From Luteimonas panaciterrae (GTDB lineage Bacteria; Pseudomonadota; Gammaproteobacteria; Xanthomonadales; Xanthomonadaceae): 64,000 nt of DNA. Every line of letters starts with the position of its first letter. The stretch's first letter is position 1. The DNA is taken from positions 1 to 64,000 of the forward strand of contig NZ_JAJAVH010000007.1 in NCBI RefSeq assembly GCF_020511115.1, read 5' to 3'. Position numbers and translations under genes: made by a program. Below, in pieces: positions 55,149 through 64,000 of the stretch. The notes beneath the pieces were generated by a model, which was not told the origin of the DNA, made no database searches, and saw nothing but the letters and a program-made list of their open reading frames with translations.

Positions 55149-55479
55149 GCGCCTGTCGCGAGGATTGCGTCAACGGCTTACAAGCGGATTCAGAACAAAA
55201 ACTCCAATCGAATCAATCATTTCTGACTAGCGGTTCAGCCCAGGTTGGGAAACCGGAGGCTACCGTGCGCGCACTTTGTTCCGCCAGCGGTTTCCGGTGG
55301 AACAGGCTCCACCCGCCCCTTTTGCGGTTTTCGGAGTTAAGCCCGCAGCCACGGCGGCCGCCCAGATGATGCGGCTCGGCTCGCGGACTTCCCAATTCGC
55401 CATGCCCGTTTCTCCAGCCCTGATGCCTCCACGGCAGCGGCGGAAGGGAGCGCGGGCGCAACGGAGTAAGGAGTACTCA
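55149..55479. other. Intergenic region with hairpins before the SleB-like gene
   Basis: 331 bp without a supportable gene. GGTT-GGGA-AACC (55242-55253) and GTTCCGCC (55278-55285) pairing with GGTGGAAC (55296-55303, one G-U pair) could form hairpins in a leader of the next gene. No known riboswitch consensus was recognised. AAGGAG at 55469-55474 is the ribosome site of the following gene. Confidence 0.4.
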
Positions 55480-55941
55480 ATGAAACTGGCTTGGATCCTG
55501 TGGTTGGCTTCGGTACTGCCGCCACAAGCCGCTGATTCCCTCTGCCTCAGTACCACCGTGTACCTGGAGGCCCGCGACCAGTCCGCCCGCGGCCAGCAGG
55601 CGGTGGCCGAGGTCGCCCTGCGCCGCCAGGACAGCGGCCTGTGGGGCAAGTCGATGTGCGAGGTGGTCACCGCGCGCAGCCAATTCGCGCCCTCCCTGGT
55701 GCCGGCCGGAACACGGCTGAGCAACATCGAGGCCTGGTCGCAGGCGGTGGGCATCGCCCTCGAGTCCGAACGCAACTGGGCCCTGCCGCCCGGCCAGCGC
55801 AAGGAGATCGTGCCCGGCGCCAGCCACTTCATGGCGCACGACATCGCCGCGCCGAGTTGGCGCAATGCCTATCAGGTGGCGACGATTGGGGATCACACCT
55901 TTTTGAAGGTGCAGAGCTTGAAGCCGCGGCGCCGCGGCTGA
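55480..55941 (+). CDS. SleB-fold cell wall hydrolase
   Basis: A 153-residue exported protein with a signal peptide (MKLAWILWLASVLPPQAA). The body matches the Hydrolase_2/SleB fold: TTVYLEARDQSARGQQAVAEV with the catalytic Glu, CEVVTARSQFA, and SHFMAHDIAAPSW. SleB proteins are lytic transglycosylases; outside spore formers they act on the cell wall. The usual bacterial members are similar in size, so it appears complete. The ATG at 55480 follows an AAGGAG site. It converges on prpC with a repeat pair between them. Confidence 0.82.
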   Translation: MKLAWILWLASVLPPQAADSLCLSTTVYLEARDQSARGQQAVAEVALRRQDSGLWGKSMCEVVTARSQFAPSLVPAGTRLSNIEAWSQAVGIALESERNWALPPGQRKEIVPGASHFMAHDIAAPSWRNAYQVATIGDHTFLKVQSLKPRRRG

Positions 55942-55976
55942 TCGCGCGCAAGCAGGCTTTCGTCTTTCGCCTTTGT

Positions 55977-56078
55977 TCGTCATTCCCGCGCAGGCGGGAA
56001 TCGCTCCTTACCATCCGTCGCCTGTTGTTTTTTGCAAGACAAAGGCAAGAGCGATTCCCGCCTGCGCGGGAATGACGA
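55977..56078. repeat. Inverted pair of REP-like palindromes
   Basis: The 30 bases at 55977-56006 are the exact reverse complement of 56049-56078, with 42 bases between. Each arm also has its own small palindrome: ATTCCCGC-GCAG-GCGGGAAT and ATTCCCGC-CTGC-GCGGGAAT. The unit sits between the convergent SleB-like and prpC genes and could serve as a terminator of both. Confidence 0.88.
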
Positions 56079-56087
56079 GCGAAACCG

Positions 56088-57239
56088 TCAGCGCTTGTCG
56101 ATCGGAACGAACTTGCGATCCTCGGGCCCAACGTAATTCGCGCTCGGCCGAATGATCTTGCCGTCGATGCGCTGCTCGATCACATGCGCGCTCCAGCCGC
56201 TGGTACGCGCGATCACGAAAAGCGGCGTGAACATCGCCGTCGGCACGCCCATCATGTGATAGCTCACCGCGCTGAACCAGTCGAGGTTCGGGAACATCTT
56301 CTTGATGTCCCACATCACTGCTTCCAGACGATCGGCGATGTCGAACATCTTCGTATTCTTCTGCTCGACCGACAGCTCGCGCGACACTTCCTTGATGACC
56401 TGATTGCGCGGATCGCTCACCGTGTAGACGGGATGTCCGAAACCGATGATCACTTCCTTGCGCTCCACGCGCGCCTTGATGTCGGCCTCAGCCTCGTCCG
56501 GCGTTTCGTAGCGCTTCTGCACTTCGAACGCAACTTCGTTGGCGCCGCCATGCTTGGGGCCGCGCAGCGCGCCGATCGCACCGGTGATGCACGAATGCAT
56601 GTCGCTGCCGGTGCCCGCGATCACGCGCGCGGTGAACGTGGAGGCGTTGAATTCATGCTCCGCATACAGGATCAGCGAGGTGTGCATCGCGCGCACCCAC
56701 GACTCGCGCGGCTTCTCGCCGTGCAGAAGATGCAGAAAGTGGCCACCGATGCTGTCGTCGTCGGTATCCACCTCGATGCGCTTGCCGTTGTGGCTGTAGT
56801 GATACCAGTACAGCAGCATCGAACCGAGCGAGGCCATCAGCTTGTCGGCGATGTCGCGCGCGCCGGGATGGTTGTGGTCGTCCTTCTCCGGCGAGACGCA
56901 ACCCAGCACGGAAACGCCGGTGCGCATCACGTCCATCGGATGCGCGGACGGCGGCAGTTGCTCCAGCGCCGTCTTCACCGCCGCGGACACGCCGCGCAGG
57001 GATTTCAGCTTGGCCTTGTAGGCGACCAGTTCGGCCACGGTCGGCAGCGAGCCGTGCACGAGCAGATGCGCGATCTCCTCGAACTCGCAGGTGCGCGCGA
57101 TGTCGAGGATGTCATAGCCGCGGTAATGCAGATCGTTGCCGCTGCGGCCGACGGTGCACAGCGCGGTGTTGCCGGCGGCGGTGCCGCTCAGGGCGACGGA
57201 TTTCTTCGGCTTGAAACCGGTGCTCGGTGCGTCGGACAT
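56088..57239 (-). CDS. prpC: 2-methylcitrate synthase
   Basis: A 383-residue citrate-synthase fold enzyme that joins propionyl-CoA and oxaloacetate. PrpC features are [45 protein letters not shown] (active-site His), [18 protein letters not shown] and the end [16 protein letters not shown]. It is the last of three genes in the order prpE-prpB-prpC on the minus strand, 74 bases after prpB. GGAG stands 9 bases before the ATG. The gene is likely repressed unless propionate is present, but no regulator gene lies here. Confidence 0.95.
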   Translation of the reverse strand: MSDAPSTGFKPKKSVALSGTAAGNTALCTVGRSGNDLHYRGYDILDIARTCEFEEIAHLLVHGSLPTVAELVAYKAKLKSLRGVSAAVKTALEQLPPSAHPMDVMRTGVSVLGCVSPEKDDHNHPGARDIADKLMASLGSMLLYWYHYSHNGKRIEVDTDDDSIGGHFLHLLHGEKPRESWVRAMHTSLILYAEHEFNASTFTARVIAGTGSDMHSCITGAIGALRGPKHGGANEVAFEVQKRYETPDEAEADIKARVERKEVIIGFGHPVYTVSDPRNQVIKEVSRELSVEQKNTKMFDIADRLEAVMWDIKKMFPNLDWFSAVSYHMMGVPTAMFTPLFVIARTSGWSAHVIEQRIDGKIIRPSANYVGPEDRKFVPIDKR

Positions 57240-57313
57240 TGCATATCTCCGTGAACAGCGAAGGGGGTGGCGCCTCCCTCGGAAGAAGGAAGCAGCCGTA
57301 ACTGGAGGGCCTG

Positions 57314-58198
57314 TTATTTCTTGGCGGCGAACAGAGCGTCGAGTCTGCGCTCGTAGTCGTGGTAGCCGATGCGCTCGTAGAGTTCCTCGCGCGTCTGCAT
57401 CTGGTCGACCACGTTCTTCTGATGGCCGTCGCGACGGATCGCCGTGTAGACGTTCTCCGCGGCCTTGTTCATGGCACGGAATGCCGACAGCGGATACAGC
57501 TGGATGGCAACGCCCGCCGAAGCCAGTTCCTCGCGCGTAAATAGCGGCGTCTGGCCGAACTCGGTGATGTTGGCGAGCACCGGCACCTTCACCGTATCGA
57601 CGAAGCGGCGATAGGTGTCGAGATCGTATGCGGCCTCGGCGAAGATGCCGTCGGCGCCGGCCTCGACGCAGGCGATGGCGCGCTCGATCGCGGCATCCAC
57701 GCCGTCGACGGCGATGGCGTCGGTGCGCGCGATCAGGAAGAAATCGGCGTCGGTCTTGGCATCGGCGGCCGCCTTGACGCGATCGGCCATTTCACCGGCG
57801 GAGACGATCTCCTTGCCGGGACGATGTCCGCAACGCTTGGCGCCGACCTGATCTTCGATATGACAAGCCGCGGCGCCCGCCTTGATCAGCGACTTCACCG
57901 TGCGCGCGATGTTGAAGGCGCTCGGCCCGAAGCCGGTGTCGATATCGACCAGCAGCGGCAGCGGGCAGACGTCGGTGATGCGCCGCGTATCGATCAGCAC
58001 ATCCTCGAGCGTGTTGATGCCGAGGTCCGGCATGCCCAGGGAACCGGCCGCGACGCCGCCGCCGGACAGGTAGATCGCGCGGTATCCGGCGCGCTGGGCG
58101 AGCAAGGCGTGATTGGCGTTGATGGCGCCGATGACCTGCAGCGGCGATTCTGCGGCAAGCGCGGCGCGGAACCTTGCGCCGGCGGAAGACTGGGACAT
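57314..58198 (-). CDS. prpB: Methylisocitrate lyase
   Basis: A 294-residue ICL/PEPM family enzyme that splits 2-methylisocitrate into pyruvate and succinate. The catalytic Cys123 is in [10 protein letters not shown], a motif typical for Prp[26 protein letters not shown] and ACHIEDQVG also match. The ATG at 58196-58198 has GGAG 8 bases upstream. It lies 120 bases after prpE. Confidence 0.95.
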   Translation of the reverse strand: MSQSSAGARFRAALAAESPLQVIGAINANHALLAQRAGYRAIYLSGGGVAAGSLGMPDLGINTLEDVLIDTRRITDVCPLPLLVDIDTGFGPSAFNIARTVKSLIKAGAAACHIEDQVGAKRCGHRPGKEIVSAGEMADRVKAAADAKTDADFFLIARTDAIAVDGVDAAIERAIACVEAGADGIFAEAAYDLDTYRRFVDTVKVPVLANITEFGQTPLFTREELASAGVAIQLYPLSAFRAMNKAAENVYTAIRRDGHQKNVVDQMQTREELYERIGYHDYERRLDALFAAKK

Positions 58199-58318
58199 CT
58201 GTGAGCTCCGTACGGATTGACTCGTGACGGCGGCATTTTACCCTGACGCGCCCGTGACGGCCTCGTCGTAGCCGACGATGCTGCGTCCTATCCTGCCTCG
58301 GTGCCGGCAACCCGGTGC

Positions 58319-60208
58319 TCAGCCTCCCGCGTCCGCCCCCCGAGCCAGCGCCTGCTTCACTTCCTCCAGCGCGTTCGGATCGTCCAGCGTGGACAGATCC
58401 CCAGGATCGCGCTGTTCCGCCAATGCCTGCAGCGAACGCCGCAGCAGCTTGCCCGAACGCGTTTTCGGCAGCGCGGCCACCACATACACGCGCGCCGGTC
58501 GCGCCAACGCGCCCAATTGCCGGCTCACGCAATCGCGCATTTCCTCCGCGGCCGTCGCCGCGATGCCCGCCTGCTTGAGCGTGGCGAACACCACGGGCAC
58601 CTGCCCCTTCAGTTCGTCGCGCACGCCGATCACCGCGGCTTCGGCGACGTTGGGATGGCTGGAAACGGATTCCTCGATCTCGCGCGTGCCCAGGCGATGG
58701 CCGGCCACGTTGATCACGTCGTCGGTGCGGCCGAGGATGAAGGTGTAGCCGTCCTCGTCGCGAATCGCCCAATCGAGCGAGCTGTAGACGAGTTGCTTGA
58801 AATGCGAGAAGTAGCTCCGCACGAAGCGGGCGTCGTCGCGCCAGACCGTCGTCATGCAGCCCGGCGGCAACGGCGGCTCGATCACCAGCACGCCTTTCTG
58901 GTTCGGCGCGACTTCCTCACCGCTCACCTCATCGATCACGCGCAGGTTGTAGCCGGGCGTCGGCAAGCCCGGCGATCCGAACTTGACCGGCTTGAGTTCC
59001 AAACCCGGCATCAATGCAAGCACCGGCCATCCGGTTTCGGTCTGCCAGTAGTTGTCGATGATGGTCTTGCCGATACCGTCGGTGATCCAGTGCGCGGTCG
59101 GCTCGTCGAGCGGTTCTCCGGCGAGGAACAGATACTGCAATGACGACAGATCATGCTTCTTCAGCCACGACGCATCCTGCTTCTTCAGCACGCGGATACC
59201 GGTCGGCGAGGAGAACATGGTGCGCACGACGTAGCGTTCGCAGATCGACCACCAGATGCCGGGATCAGGCGCCGTGGGCAGACCTTCGTAGAGGATCGAG
59301 GTCGCACCCGCGATCAGCGGGCCGTAGACGTTGTAGGAATGACCCACCGCCCAGCCGACGTCGGACGTGGAGAACATCACCTGCCCCGCGCGCACGTCGT
59401 AGATCGACCACATCGACAACGCCAATGCCACGGCGTAGCCGCCGACATCGCGCTGCACGCCCTTCGGCTTGCCGGTGGTGCCGGAGGTGTAGAGCAGATA
59501 GCTCGGTTCGTTCGATTCGAGCCAGGTGACGTCCACCTGCGCATCGGCGTGTCGTTCTCGCAGCGTTGCGTAATCGACGTCGCGGCCTTCGACTTTCGCG
59601 TAATCGGGATCGAGCCCGCGATCGACCATCAGCACACGCGGCGGCGGAAACGATGCTTCCGCGCAAGCCGCATCCACCAGCGGCTTGTACGGAATCACCT
59701 TGCCGCCGCGGCTGCCGGCATCGGCCGCGATCAGCAGTTTCGGTTCCGCATCATCGATGCGCAGCGCCAGGTTGTGCGCGGCGAAGCCGCCGAACACCAC
59801 CGAATGCACCGCACCGATGCGCGCGCAGGCCAGCATCGCGAACACCGCCTCGGCGATGTTCGGCATGTAGATCACCACGCGATCGCCACGGCCGACATCG
59901 AGCGACTTCAGCACGGCGGCGAAGATGTTCACTTCGCGATGCAACTGGTGATAGGTGATCTCGCGGGTAAGGCCGGTCTCGGTGGAGATCGCCACCAGCG
60001 CGAGCTGATCGCCCCGTGCCGGCAGATGCCGATCGACCGCGTTGTAGCAGAGATTGGTTTCCCCGCCCGCAAACCAGCGCCGGAACGGCGGGTTGTCGTA
60101 TTCGAGGATCTTGTCCGGCGTTTTGTGCCAGTGGATCGCCTGCGCCTGTTCGGCCCAGAACGCCTCGGGGTCCTCGATGGAGCGGCGATGGAAATCTTCG
60201 TAGCGCAT
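58319..60208 (-). CDS. prpE: Propionyl-CoA synthetase
   Basis: A 629-residue acyl-CoA synthetase. The AMP-binding motif is YTSGTTGKPKG, with NYWQTETGWP and the C-terminal lysine motif RSGKLLRR. The region YNAVDRHLPARGDQLALVAI and FGGFAAHNLALRIDDAEPKL distinguishes PrpE from acetyl-CoA synthetase in my reading. It activates propionate for the methylcitrate cycle. The ATG at 60206-60208 has GGAGA 6 bases before it. It heads the prpE-prpB-prpC unit. Confidence 0.92.
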   Translation of the reverse strand: MRYEDFHRRSIEDPEAFWAEQAQAIHWHKTPDKILEYDNPPFRRWFAGGETNLCYNAVDRHLPARGDQLALVAISTETGLTREITYHQLHREVNIFAAVLKSLDVGRGDRVVIYMPNIAEAVFAMLACARIGAVHSVVFGGFAAHNLALRIDDAEPKLLIAADAGSRGGKVIPYKPLVDAACAEASFPPPRVLMVDRGLDPDYAKVEGRDVDYATLRERHADAQVDVTWLESNEPSYLLYTSGTTGKPKGVQRDVGGYAVALALSMWSIYDVRAGQVMFSTSDVGWAVGHSYNVYGPLIAGATSILYEGLPTAPDPGIWWSICERYVVRTMFSSPTGIRVLKKQDASWLKKHDLSSLQYLFLAGEPLDEPTAHWITDGIGKTIIDNYWQTETGWPVLALMPGLELKPVKFGSPGLPTPGYNLRVIDEVSGEEVAPNQKGVLVIEPPLPPGCMTTVWRDDARFVRSYFSHFKQLVYSSLDWAIRDEDGYTFILGRTDDVINVAGHRLGTREIEESVSSHPNVAEAAVIGVRDELKGQVPVVFATLKQAGIAATAAEEMRDCVSRQLGALARPARVYVVAALPKTRSGKLLRRSLQALAEQRDPGDLSTLDDPNALEEVKQALARGADAGG

Positions 60209-60262
60209 GGCGCGTCTCCGGCTCTTTCCCTTCTCCCACCGGGAGTAGGTGGCGCGCAGCGC

Positions 60263-60330
60263 CGGATGAGGGCGGGAAAATCACTAGCCGGGGAACGATA
60301 CCGCGAGTGGGATTCCCCCGCCCTCATCCG
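60263..60330. repeat. Inverted repeat between purK and prpE
   Basis: CGGATGAGGGCGGG (60263-60276) and CCCGCCCTCATCCG (60317-60330) are exact complements, 40 bases apart. Outside them lie TTCTCCCACCGGGAG (from 60230) and CTTCTCCC (from 60344), the same motif as at 38323. The unit could end purK transcription before prpE. Confidence 0.6.
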
Positions 60331-60425
60331 CCCCTACGGGGCACCTTCTCCCAGAGGAAGAAGGAACAGCAGAGACGAAGACTAAACTGCACGTTCGTAT
60401 ACCCGCGCTACGACCTTGGTCGTAC

Positions 60426-61574
60426 TCAGCCATGCTCCCGCAGGCGCGCGATCACGGGCGCGACCTGGGATTCACGACCGAGCCCTGTCCCGACAGCCAG
60501 CAATGCCTGTGTCAGCGCTTCCACGGAATCCGCGCGCAGCGTGGCGTGTCCGACCTTGCGCCCCTGGCGCGGCGATTTGCCGTAATCGTGCCAATGCCCG
60601 CCGGCTTCTCGCAACACGGCGCCAGCATCCGGCATCTCCCCGATCCAGTTGAGCATGCAGGCATGCCCGCGCATGCGCGTGGAGCCGATCGGCAATCCGA
60701 GCACGGCGCGCAGATGGTTCTGGAACTGCGAAGTCTCCGCGCCCTCGATGGTCCAATGACCAGAGTTGTGCACGCGTGGCGCCAATTCGTTCGCGAGCAA
60801 TTGGCCCTCCCGGCAAAACAGTTCGAGCGCGAACACGCCGACGTAATCCAATGCTTCCGCCAGCGCACGCGCGTGGCCGAACGCCTGCGCAGCGAGCGCC
60901 TCGCCCGCACGCGCGGGCGCGAGACTGGCGGAGAGCACACCGTCGACGTGCCAGTTCTCGGTCAGCGGCCAGGCCAGGAATTCGCCGGCGCGGCTGCGCA
61001 CCGCCACCACGCTCAATTCACGCTCGAAGGGAATGAACGCCTCGACGATCAATCCCACCGTCTGCGCCTGCGCGCCCAGCGCTTCCCATGCGGCATCGAT
61101 GTCGGCGGCGGTCTTGATGCGGAACTGGCCCTTGCCGTCGTATCCCAGGCGCCGCGTCTTGAGAATGCACGGGGCGCCGATGCGAGCCACTTCGGCGTCG
61201 AGCTGCGCGCGCGTATCCACCGCCGCGAATTCGCCCACCGGAATGCCCAGGCTGCGGAACAGCGTCTTCTCGACCAACCGGTCCTGCGCCGCCGCCAACG
61301 CATGCGGATTGGGGAAGACCGGCACGCGCTCGGCCAGCCAGCGCGCGCTTTCGGCGGGCACGTTCTCGAAATCGAAGGTCGCCACGTCGACGGCGGCGGC
61401 GAACTCGGCCAGCGCCTTCTCGTCACGATAATCGCCTACCAGCAGCGGCGCGAACTGCCCCGCGCAGGCATCCGGCTCGGTATCCATCGCCAGGAAGCGC
61501 AATCCCAGCGGCGCGCCGGAAAGGGCCAGCATGCGGGCCAGTTGCCCGCCGCCGAGGATGCCGACCGTGGTCAT
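60426..61574 (-). CDS. purK: N5-carboxyaminoimidazole ribonucleotide synthase
   Basis: A 382-residue ATP-grasp enzyme of purine synthesis. It starts [18 protein letters not shown] and has [16 protein letters not shown] and [20 protein letters not shown] with [15 protein letters not shown]. It turns AIR, bicarbonate and ATP into N5-CAIR. The start overlaps the purE stop by four bases (ATGA at 61571-61574), so the two enzymes of consecutive steps are made together. Confidence 0.96.
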   Translation of the reverse strand: MTTVGILGGGQLARMLALSGAPLGLRFLAMDTEPDACAGQFAPLLVGDYRDEKALAEFAAAVDVATFDFENVPAESARWLAERVPVFPNPHALAAAQDRLVEKTLFRSLGIPVGEFAAVDTRAQLDAEVARIGAPCILKTRRLGYDGKGQFRIKTAADIDAAWEALGAQAQTVGLIVEAFIPFERELSVVAVRSRAGEFLAWPLTENWHVDGVLSASLAPARAGEALAAQAFGHARALAEALDYVGVFALELFCREGQLLANELAPRVHNSGHWTIEGAETSQFQNHLRAVLGLPIGSTRMRGHACMLNWIGEMPDAGAVLREAGGHWHDYGKSPRQGRKVGHATLRADSVEALTQALLAVGTGLGRESQVAPVIARLREHG

Positions 61575-62092
61575 TTGCGCGGATCGTCGTTATTGGCGAC
61601 GTCGTCGGTCTGTTTGCGGCGATACGCCGCGAGCGCTTCACCGATCGCAGGATGATCCGCCGCCAGCAGCGCCGCGGCGAACAGGGCCGCGTTGGCCGCG
61701 CCGGCCTGGCCGATGGCGAAGGTGGCGACCGGAATGCCGGCCGGCATCTGCACGATCGACAGCAGCGAATCCAGCCCGTTCAGCGCCTTCGACTGCACCG
61801 GCACGCCCAGCACCGGCACGGCGGTCTTGGCGGCCAGCATGCCCGGCAGATGCGCGGCGCCACCGGCGCCGGCGACGATCGCCCGCAAGCCACGCGATTG
61901 CGCGCTGGCGGCGTATTCGAACAGGACATCCGGCGTCCGATGCGCCGAAACCACGCGCGCCTCGAACGGGACGCCCAGCGTCTCCAGCATCTGCGCGGCG
62001 TGCTGCATCGTCTCCCAGTCGGAGCGCGAGCCCATGACGAGGCCGACGAGCGGCGCGGCGGCGTTGAGGGCAGCAGTGGGCTGGTCCGGCAT
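61571..62092 (-). CDS. purE: N5-carboxyaminoimidazole ribonucleotide mutase
   Basis: A 173-residue class I PurE. Key parts are [47 protein letters not shown] and [20 protein letters not shown]. It moves the carboxyl group of N5-CAIR to form CAIR. The C-terminal tail ([11 protein letters not shown]) is acidic and family-variable. purK follows with a four-base overlap. Confidence 0.96.
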   Translation of the reverse strand: MPDQPTAALNAAAPLVGLVMGSRSDWETMQHAAQMLETLGVPFEARVVSAHRTPDVLFEYAASAQSRGLRAIVAGAGGAAHLPGMLAAKTAVPVLGVPVQSKALNGLDSLLSIVQMPAGIPVATFAIGQAGAANAALFAAALLAADHPAIGEALAAYRRKQTDDVANNDDPRK

Positions 62093-62117
62093 TGGTCGTC
62101 CCCAGTCGCAAAGACGT

Positions 62118-62123
62118 ATTCTA
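62118..62123 (-). promoter_or_regulatory. -10 box of purE-purK
   Basis: TAGAAT on the minus strand, 25 bases before the purE ATG. On the plus strand the same bases overlap TATTCT (62117-62122), a possible -10 of the Trm112-like gene. No PurR site was recognised. Confidence 0.4.
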
Positions 62124-62160
62124 CCGGCCCCACGATGTAGATGGCTGTATCAATACCCCC

Positions 62161-62430
62161 ATGGATCGCAAACTGCTCGACATCCTCGTCTGCCCGGCCA
62201 CCCGCCAGTCGCTGTCCCTGCTCGACAAGGCCGGCCTGGACGCGCTCAACCGCACGATCGACGGCGGCGGCATCAAGCGGGCCGACGACAGCCTGCAGTC
62301 CGAAGCGCTGCGTGAAGCCCTGGTGACGCGCGATCGCAAGCTCGTCTACCGCATCGACGACGGCATTCCGGTGCTGCTGGCCGAAGAAGGCATCGCGACC
62401 GCGCAGGTCTCCGACTTCCCGAAGGCATGA
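62161..62430 (+). CDS. Trm112/YcaR family protein
   Basis: An 89-residue small protein starting MDRKLLDILVCPATRQSLSL, with YRIDDGIPVLLAEE near the end. Trm112-like proteins in eukaryotes activate methyltransferases; bacterial ones are of unknown role. It is longer than the typical 60 residues by an insert between the two halves (about 22-55). NadC follows after 10 bases. The ATG is at 62161, divergent from purE. Confidence 0.9.
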   Translation: MDRKLLDILVCPATRQSLSLLDKAGLDALNRTIDGGGIKRADDSLQSEALREALVTRDRKLVYRIDDGIPVLLAEEGIATAQVSDFPKA

Positions 62431-62440
62431 CCCAGACGAC

Positions 62441-63319
62441 ATGACGGCCGACGACAACCGCTTCGCTCCGCCGCCGGCCGCGATCGTCGAGGCCGACGTC
62501 GCCCGCGCGCTCGCCGAGGACCTAGGCACCGGCGACGTCACCGCCGCGCTGCTGCCCGATCACGACGACATCGCCTATCTGCTCTGCAAGGAGGACGCCG
62601 TGGTCTGCGGGCGTCCCTGGTTCGACGCCTGTCACCATGCGCTCGACCCGCGGGTAAAGATCGACTGGCGCGTGGCCGAAGGCGACCGCGTCGCCAAGGG
62701 CACCGTGCTGGCCACGCTCGCCGGACGCGCCCGCAGCCTGGTCAGCGCCGAACGCACGTCGCTGAATTTCATGCAGACGCTTAGTGGCGTCGCCACCGTC
62801 ACCGCGGCGTATGTCGAAGCCGTGCGCGGCACGCGGGCGAAGATCCTCGACACGCGCAAGACGATTCCGGGCCTGCGCCTCGCAGAGAAATACGCGGTGC
62901 GCGTGGGTGGCGGCAGCAACCATCGCATCGGCCTGTTCGATGCCGTGATGCTGAAGGAAAACCACATCCGCGCCGCCGGTTCGCTCACGGCCGCGATCGA
63001 CAAGGCGCGCGAAGCGCAACCGACACTGCCGCTGATCGTGGAAGTGGAAACGCTGGTGCAGCTGCGGGAAGCGCTGCAGGCCGGCTGCACCCGTATCCTG
63101 ATCGACGATTTCGATGCGGCCACGCGACGTGAGGCGGTGCGGATCGCGGCGGAAGCGCCTTTCAACGGTTCGATTCCGCTGGAAGTTTCCGGCGGTGTCG
63201 ACCTGACCAGCATTCGCCCGGTCGCCGAGGACGGTGTCGACTGCATTTCGATCGGTGCATTGACCAAGCACGTGCACGCGATCGATCTGTCGCTAAAACT
63301 CGGCCCTCCACCCGGCTGA
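62441..63319 (+). CDS. nadC: Quinolinate phosphoribosyltransferase (decarboxylating)
   Basis: A 292-residue NadC that turns quinolinate and PRPP into nicotinate mononucleotide in NAD synthesis. Features are ALAEDLGTGDVTAALLP, TSLNFMQTLSGVATVTAAYV, KILDTRKTIPGLRLAEKYAV, GGGSNHRIGLFDAVMLKENH and EVSGGVDLTSI. NadD, the next enzyme, is encoded at 7160. The ATG at 62441 follows the Trm112-like gene by ten bases. Confidence 0.96.
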   Translation: MTADDNRFAPPPAAIVEADVARALAEDLGTGDVTAALLPDHDDIAYLLCKEDAVVCGRPWFDACHHALDPRVKIDWRVAEGDRVAKGTVLATLAGRARSLVSAERTSLNFMQTLSGVATVTAAYVEAVRGTRAKILDTRKTIPGLRLAEKYAVRVGGGSNHRIGLFDAVMLKENHIRAAGSLTAAIDKAREAQPTLPLIVEVETLVQLREALQAGCTRILIDDFDAATRREAVRIAAEAPFNGSIPLEVSGGVDLTSIRPVAEDGVDCISIGALTKHVHAIDLSLKLGPPPG

Positions 63320-63329
63320 GCCTGCCGAC

Positions 63330-63656
63330 ATGCCTACCCTGGTCATCCTCATGATCGTCGGCGCCGCCGCATTCGCGTACTGGAACGCGGCGCGCGCGGC
63401 GACCGAACGCGCCATCGAAGTCGGCCGCAACGCCTGCCGCGCCACCGGCGTGCAGTTGCTCGACCAGACCGTGCACGCCAACGGCCTGCGCCTGCGTCGC
63501 AACGAGGATGGGCGGCTCGGTTTCGAGCGCAGCTTCCGCTTCGAATATTCGTACGACGGGCAGGACCGCCATGTCGGCCGCCTGATTCTGCGCGGCGACG
63601 AGCTGGTCTACTTCAGCGGGCCGACGCAGGCGGAGAACGTGATCAGTCTCAACTGA
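63330..63656 (+). CDS. DUF3301 family protein
   Basis: A 108-residue protein with an N-terminal membrane helix (about 3-20, LVILMIVGAAAFAYWNAAR) and a small beta-rich domain with LLDQTVHANGLRLRRNEDGR, RSFRFEYSYDG and RLILRGDELVYF. This matches DUF3301, of unknown function, found next to housekeeping genes in gammaproteobacteria. It follows nadC by ten bases. Confidence 0.88.
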   Translation: MPTLVILMIVGAAAFAYWNAARAATERAIEVGRNACRATGVQLLDQTVHANGLRLRRNEDGRLGFERSFRFEYSYDGQDRHVGRLILRGDELVYFSGPTQAENVISLN

Positions 63657-63710
63657 TCCGGGCGGCGTAAATTCTCAGGCTTCACACGGAATCGAAGCCG
63701 AACAAACCGA

Positions 63711-64000
63711 TTACTTCACCACGCGCAAATGCCCGCCACGACGCGGCGGCGGCGTCTCGTCATCATCCGGCGGGCCGTCGGCGATGTCGCTTTCACTTTC
63801 GGAGATCGGCATTTCTTCATCGCCCTGCGCGTCGCCGTTGCCGGGAATGTCTTCCGGCAGCGCCATCCCCTGCCCCGTCTCGCGCGCGTAGATCGCCAGC
63901 ACGGCGGAAATCGGCACCGCCACCGGATGGCTGACACCGCCGAAACGCGCGGTGAAGCGAATGCTCTCGTTGTCCATCTCGAGCATGGCGACAGCGCGCT
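63711..64000 (-). CDS. sspB: ClpXP specificity-enhancing factor SspB, C-terminal part (5' end outside window)
   Basis: The frame ends with TAA at 63711-63713 and runs open to the window edge, giving 96 residues of the C-terminal part. RAVAMLEMDNESIRFTARFG and PVAVPISAVLAIYARETGQG are typical of SspB, which delivers ssrA-tagged proteins to ClpXP. The rest is an acidic linker (ESESDIADGPPDDDETPPP) and the end GGHLRVVK, the short ClpX-binding motif. The N-terminal SsrA-binding half lies outside. Confidence 0.93.
   Translation of the reverse strand, partial: RAVAMLEMDNESIRFTARFGGVSHPVAVPISAVLAIYARETGQGMALPEDIPGNGDAQGDEEMPISESESDIADGPPDDDETPPPRRGGHLRVVK

Overview
The window is a GC-rich bacterial chromosome segment in which almost every base is coding. 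The gene set (leuS-lptE-holA-nadD-rsfS-rlmH in one run, purE-purK, nadC, sspB, suhB, trmJ, prpE-prpB-prpC, fadH), the TonB-dependent receptor style, frequent GTG starts and -10 boxes of the TAGAAT/TAAACT type all point to a gammaproteobacterium of the Xanthomonadales (Lysobacteraceae or Rhodanobacteraceae). That placement is inferred from family resemblance only. No rRNA, tRNA, CRISPR array, prophage or transposase gene was recognised.

Layout. 1-6080: the N-terminal part of an RHS/YD-repeat protein cut by the window edge, a large TonB-dependent receptor, and a divergent TonB-type protein. 6162-12293: a minus-strand housekeeping block (rlmH, rsfS, nadD, holA, lptE, leuS). 12556-25291: mostly plus-strand genes of varied role: an M23-like peptidase, a secreted amidohydrolase overlapping a SemiSWEET transporter, a cyclase-family protein with changed metal motif, YbbN, a membrane Ser/Thr kinase with a SUMF1-like tail, a DUF502 protein and YhhQ, a DUF885 protein and ArsC. 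25316-32105: RhlE helicase, then a LysM-FecR protein paired with a CHASE2-GGDEF cyclase, then LtrA. 32230-36525: two adjacent M13 peptidases, the second lacking the zinc ligands. 36629-42294: rhomboid protease, an alkyltransferase-like protein, phosphate transport (DUF47 + Pit), a DUF21/CBS protein and an ExoD-like protein.

42321-44260: divergent trmJ and suhB separated by an unusual 260-bp element (43092-43351) whose inverted repeats fold on paper into a closed multi-branch junction. 44519-50911: an accessory set made of a LysR regulator, a divergent MFS exporter, SDR and aldo-keto reductases, a PhzF-like protein and a quinone-reductase-like protein, with several operator-like repeats. 50924-55941: a membrane sulfatase-fold transferase, a FadH-type dienoyl-CoA reductase and a small SleB-fold hydrolase. 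56088-62092: methylcitrate genes prpE-prpB-prpC without a dehydratase gene, then purE-purK. 62161-64000: Trm112-like, nadC, a DUF3301 protein and the 5' part of sspB.

Short palindromes of the type ATTCCCGC-N4-GCGGGAAT are scattered through the intergenic spaces. One supplies the stop codon of a coding gene, and two copies form a perfect 30-bp inverted repeat. The most noteworthy items are the folded element between trmJ and suhB, the zinc-less M13 paralogue beside an intact one, the LysM-FecR/CHASE2-GGDEF pair, and the palindrome family.
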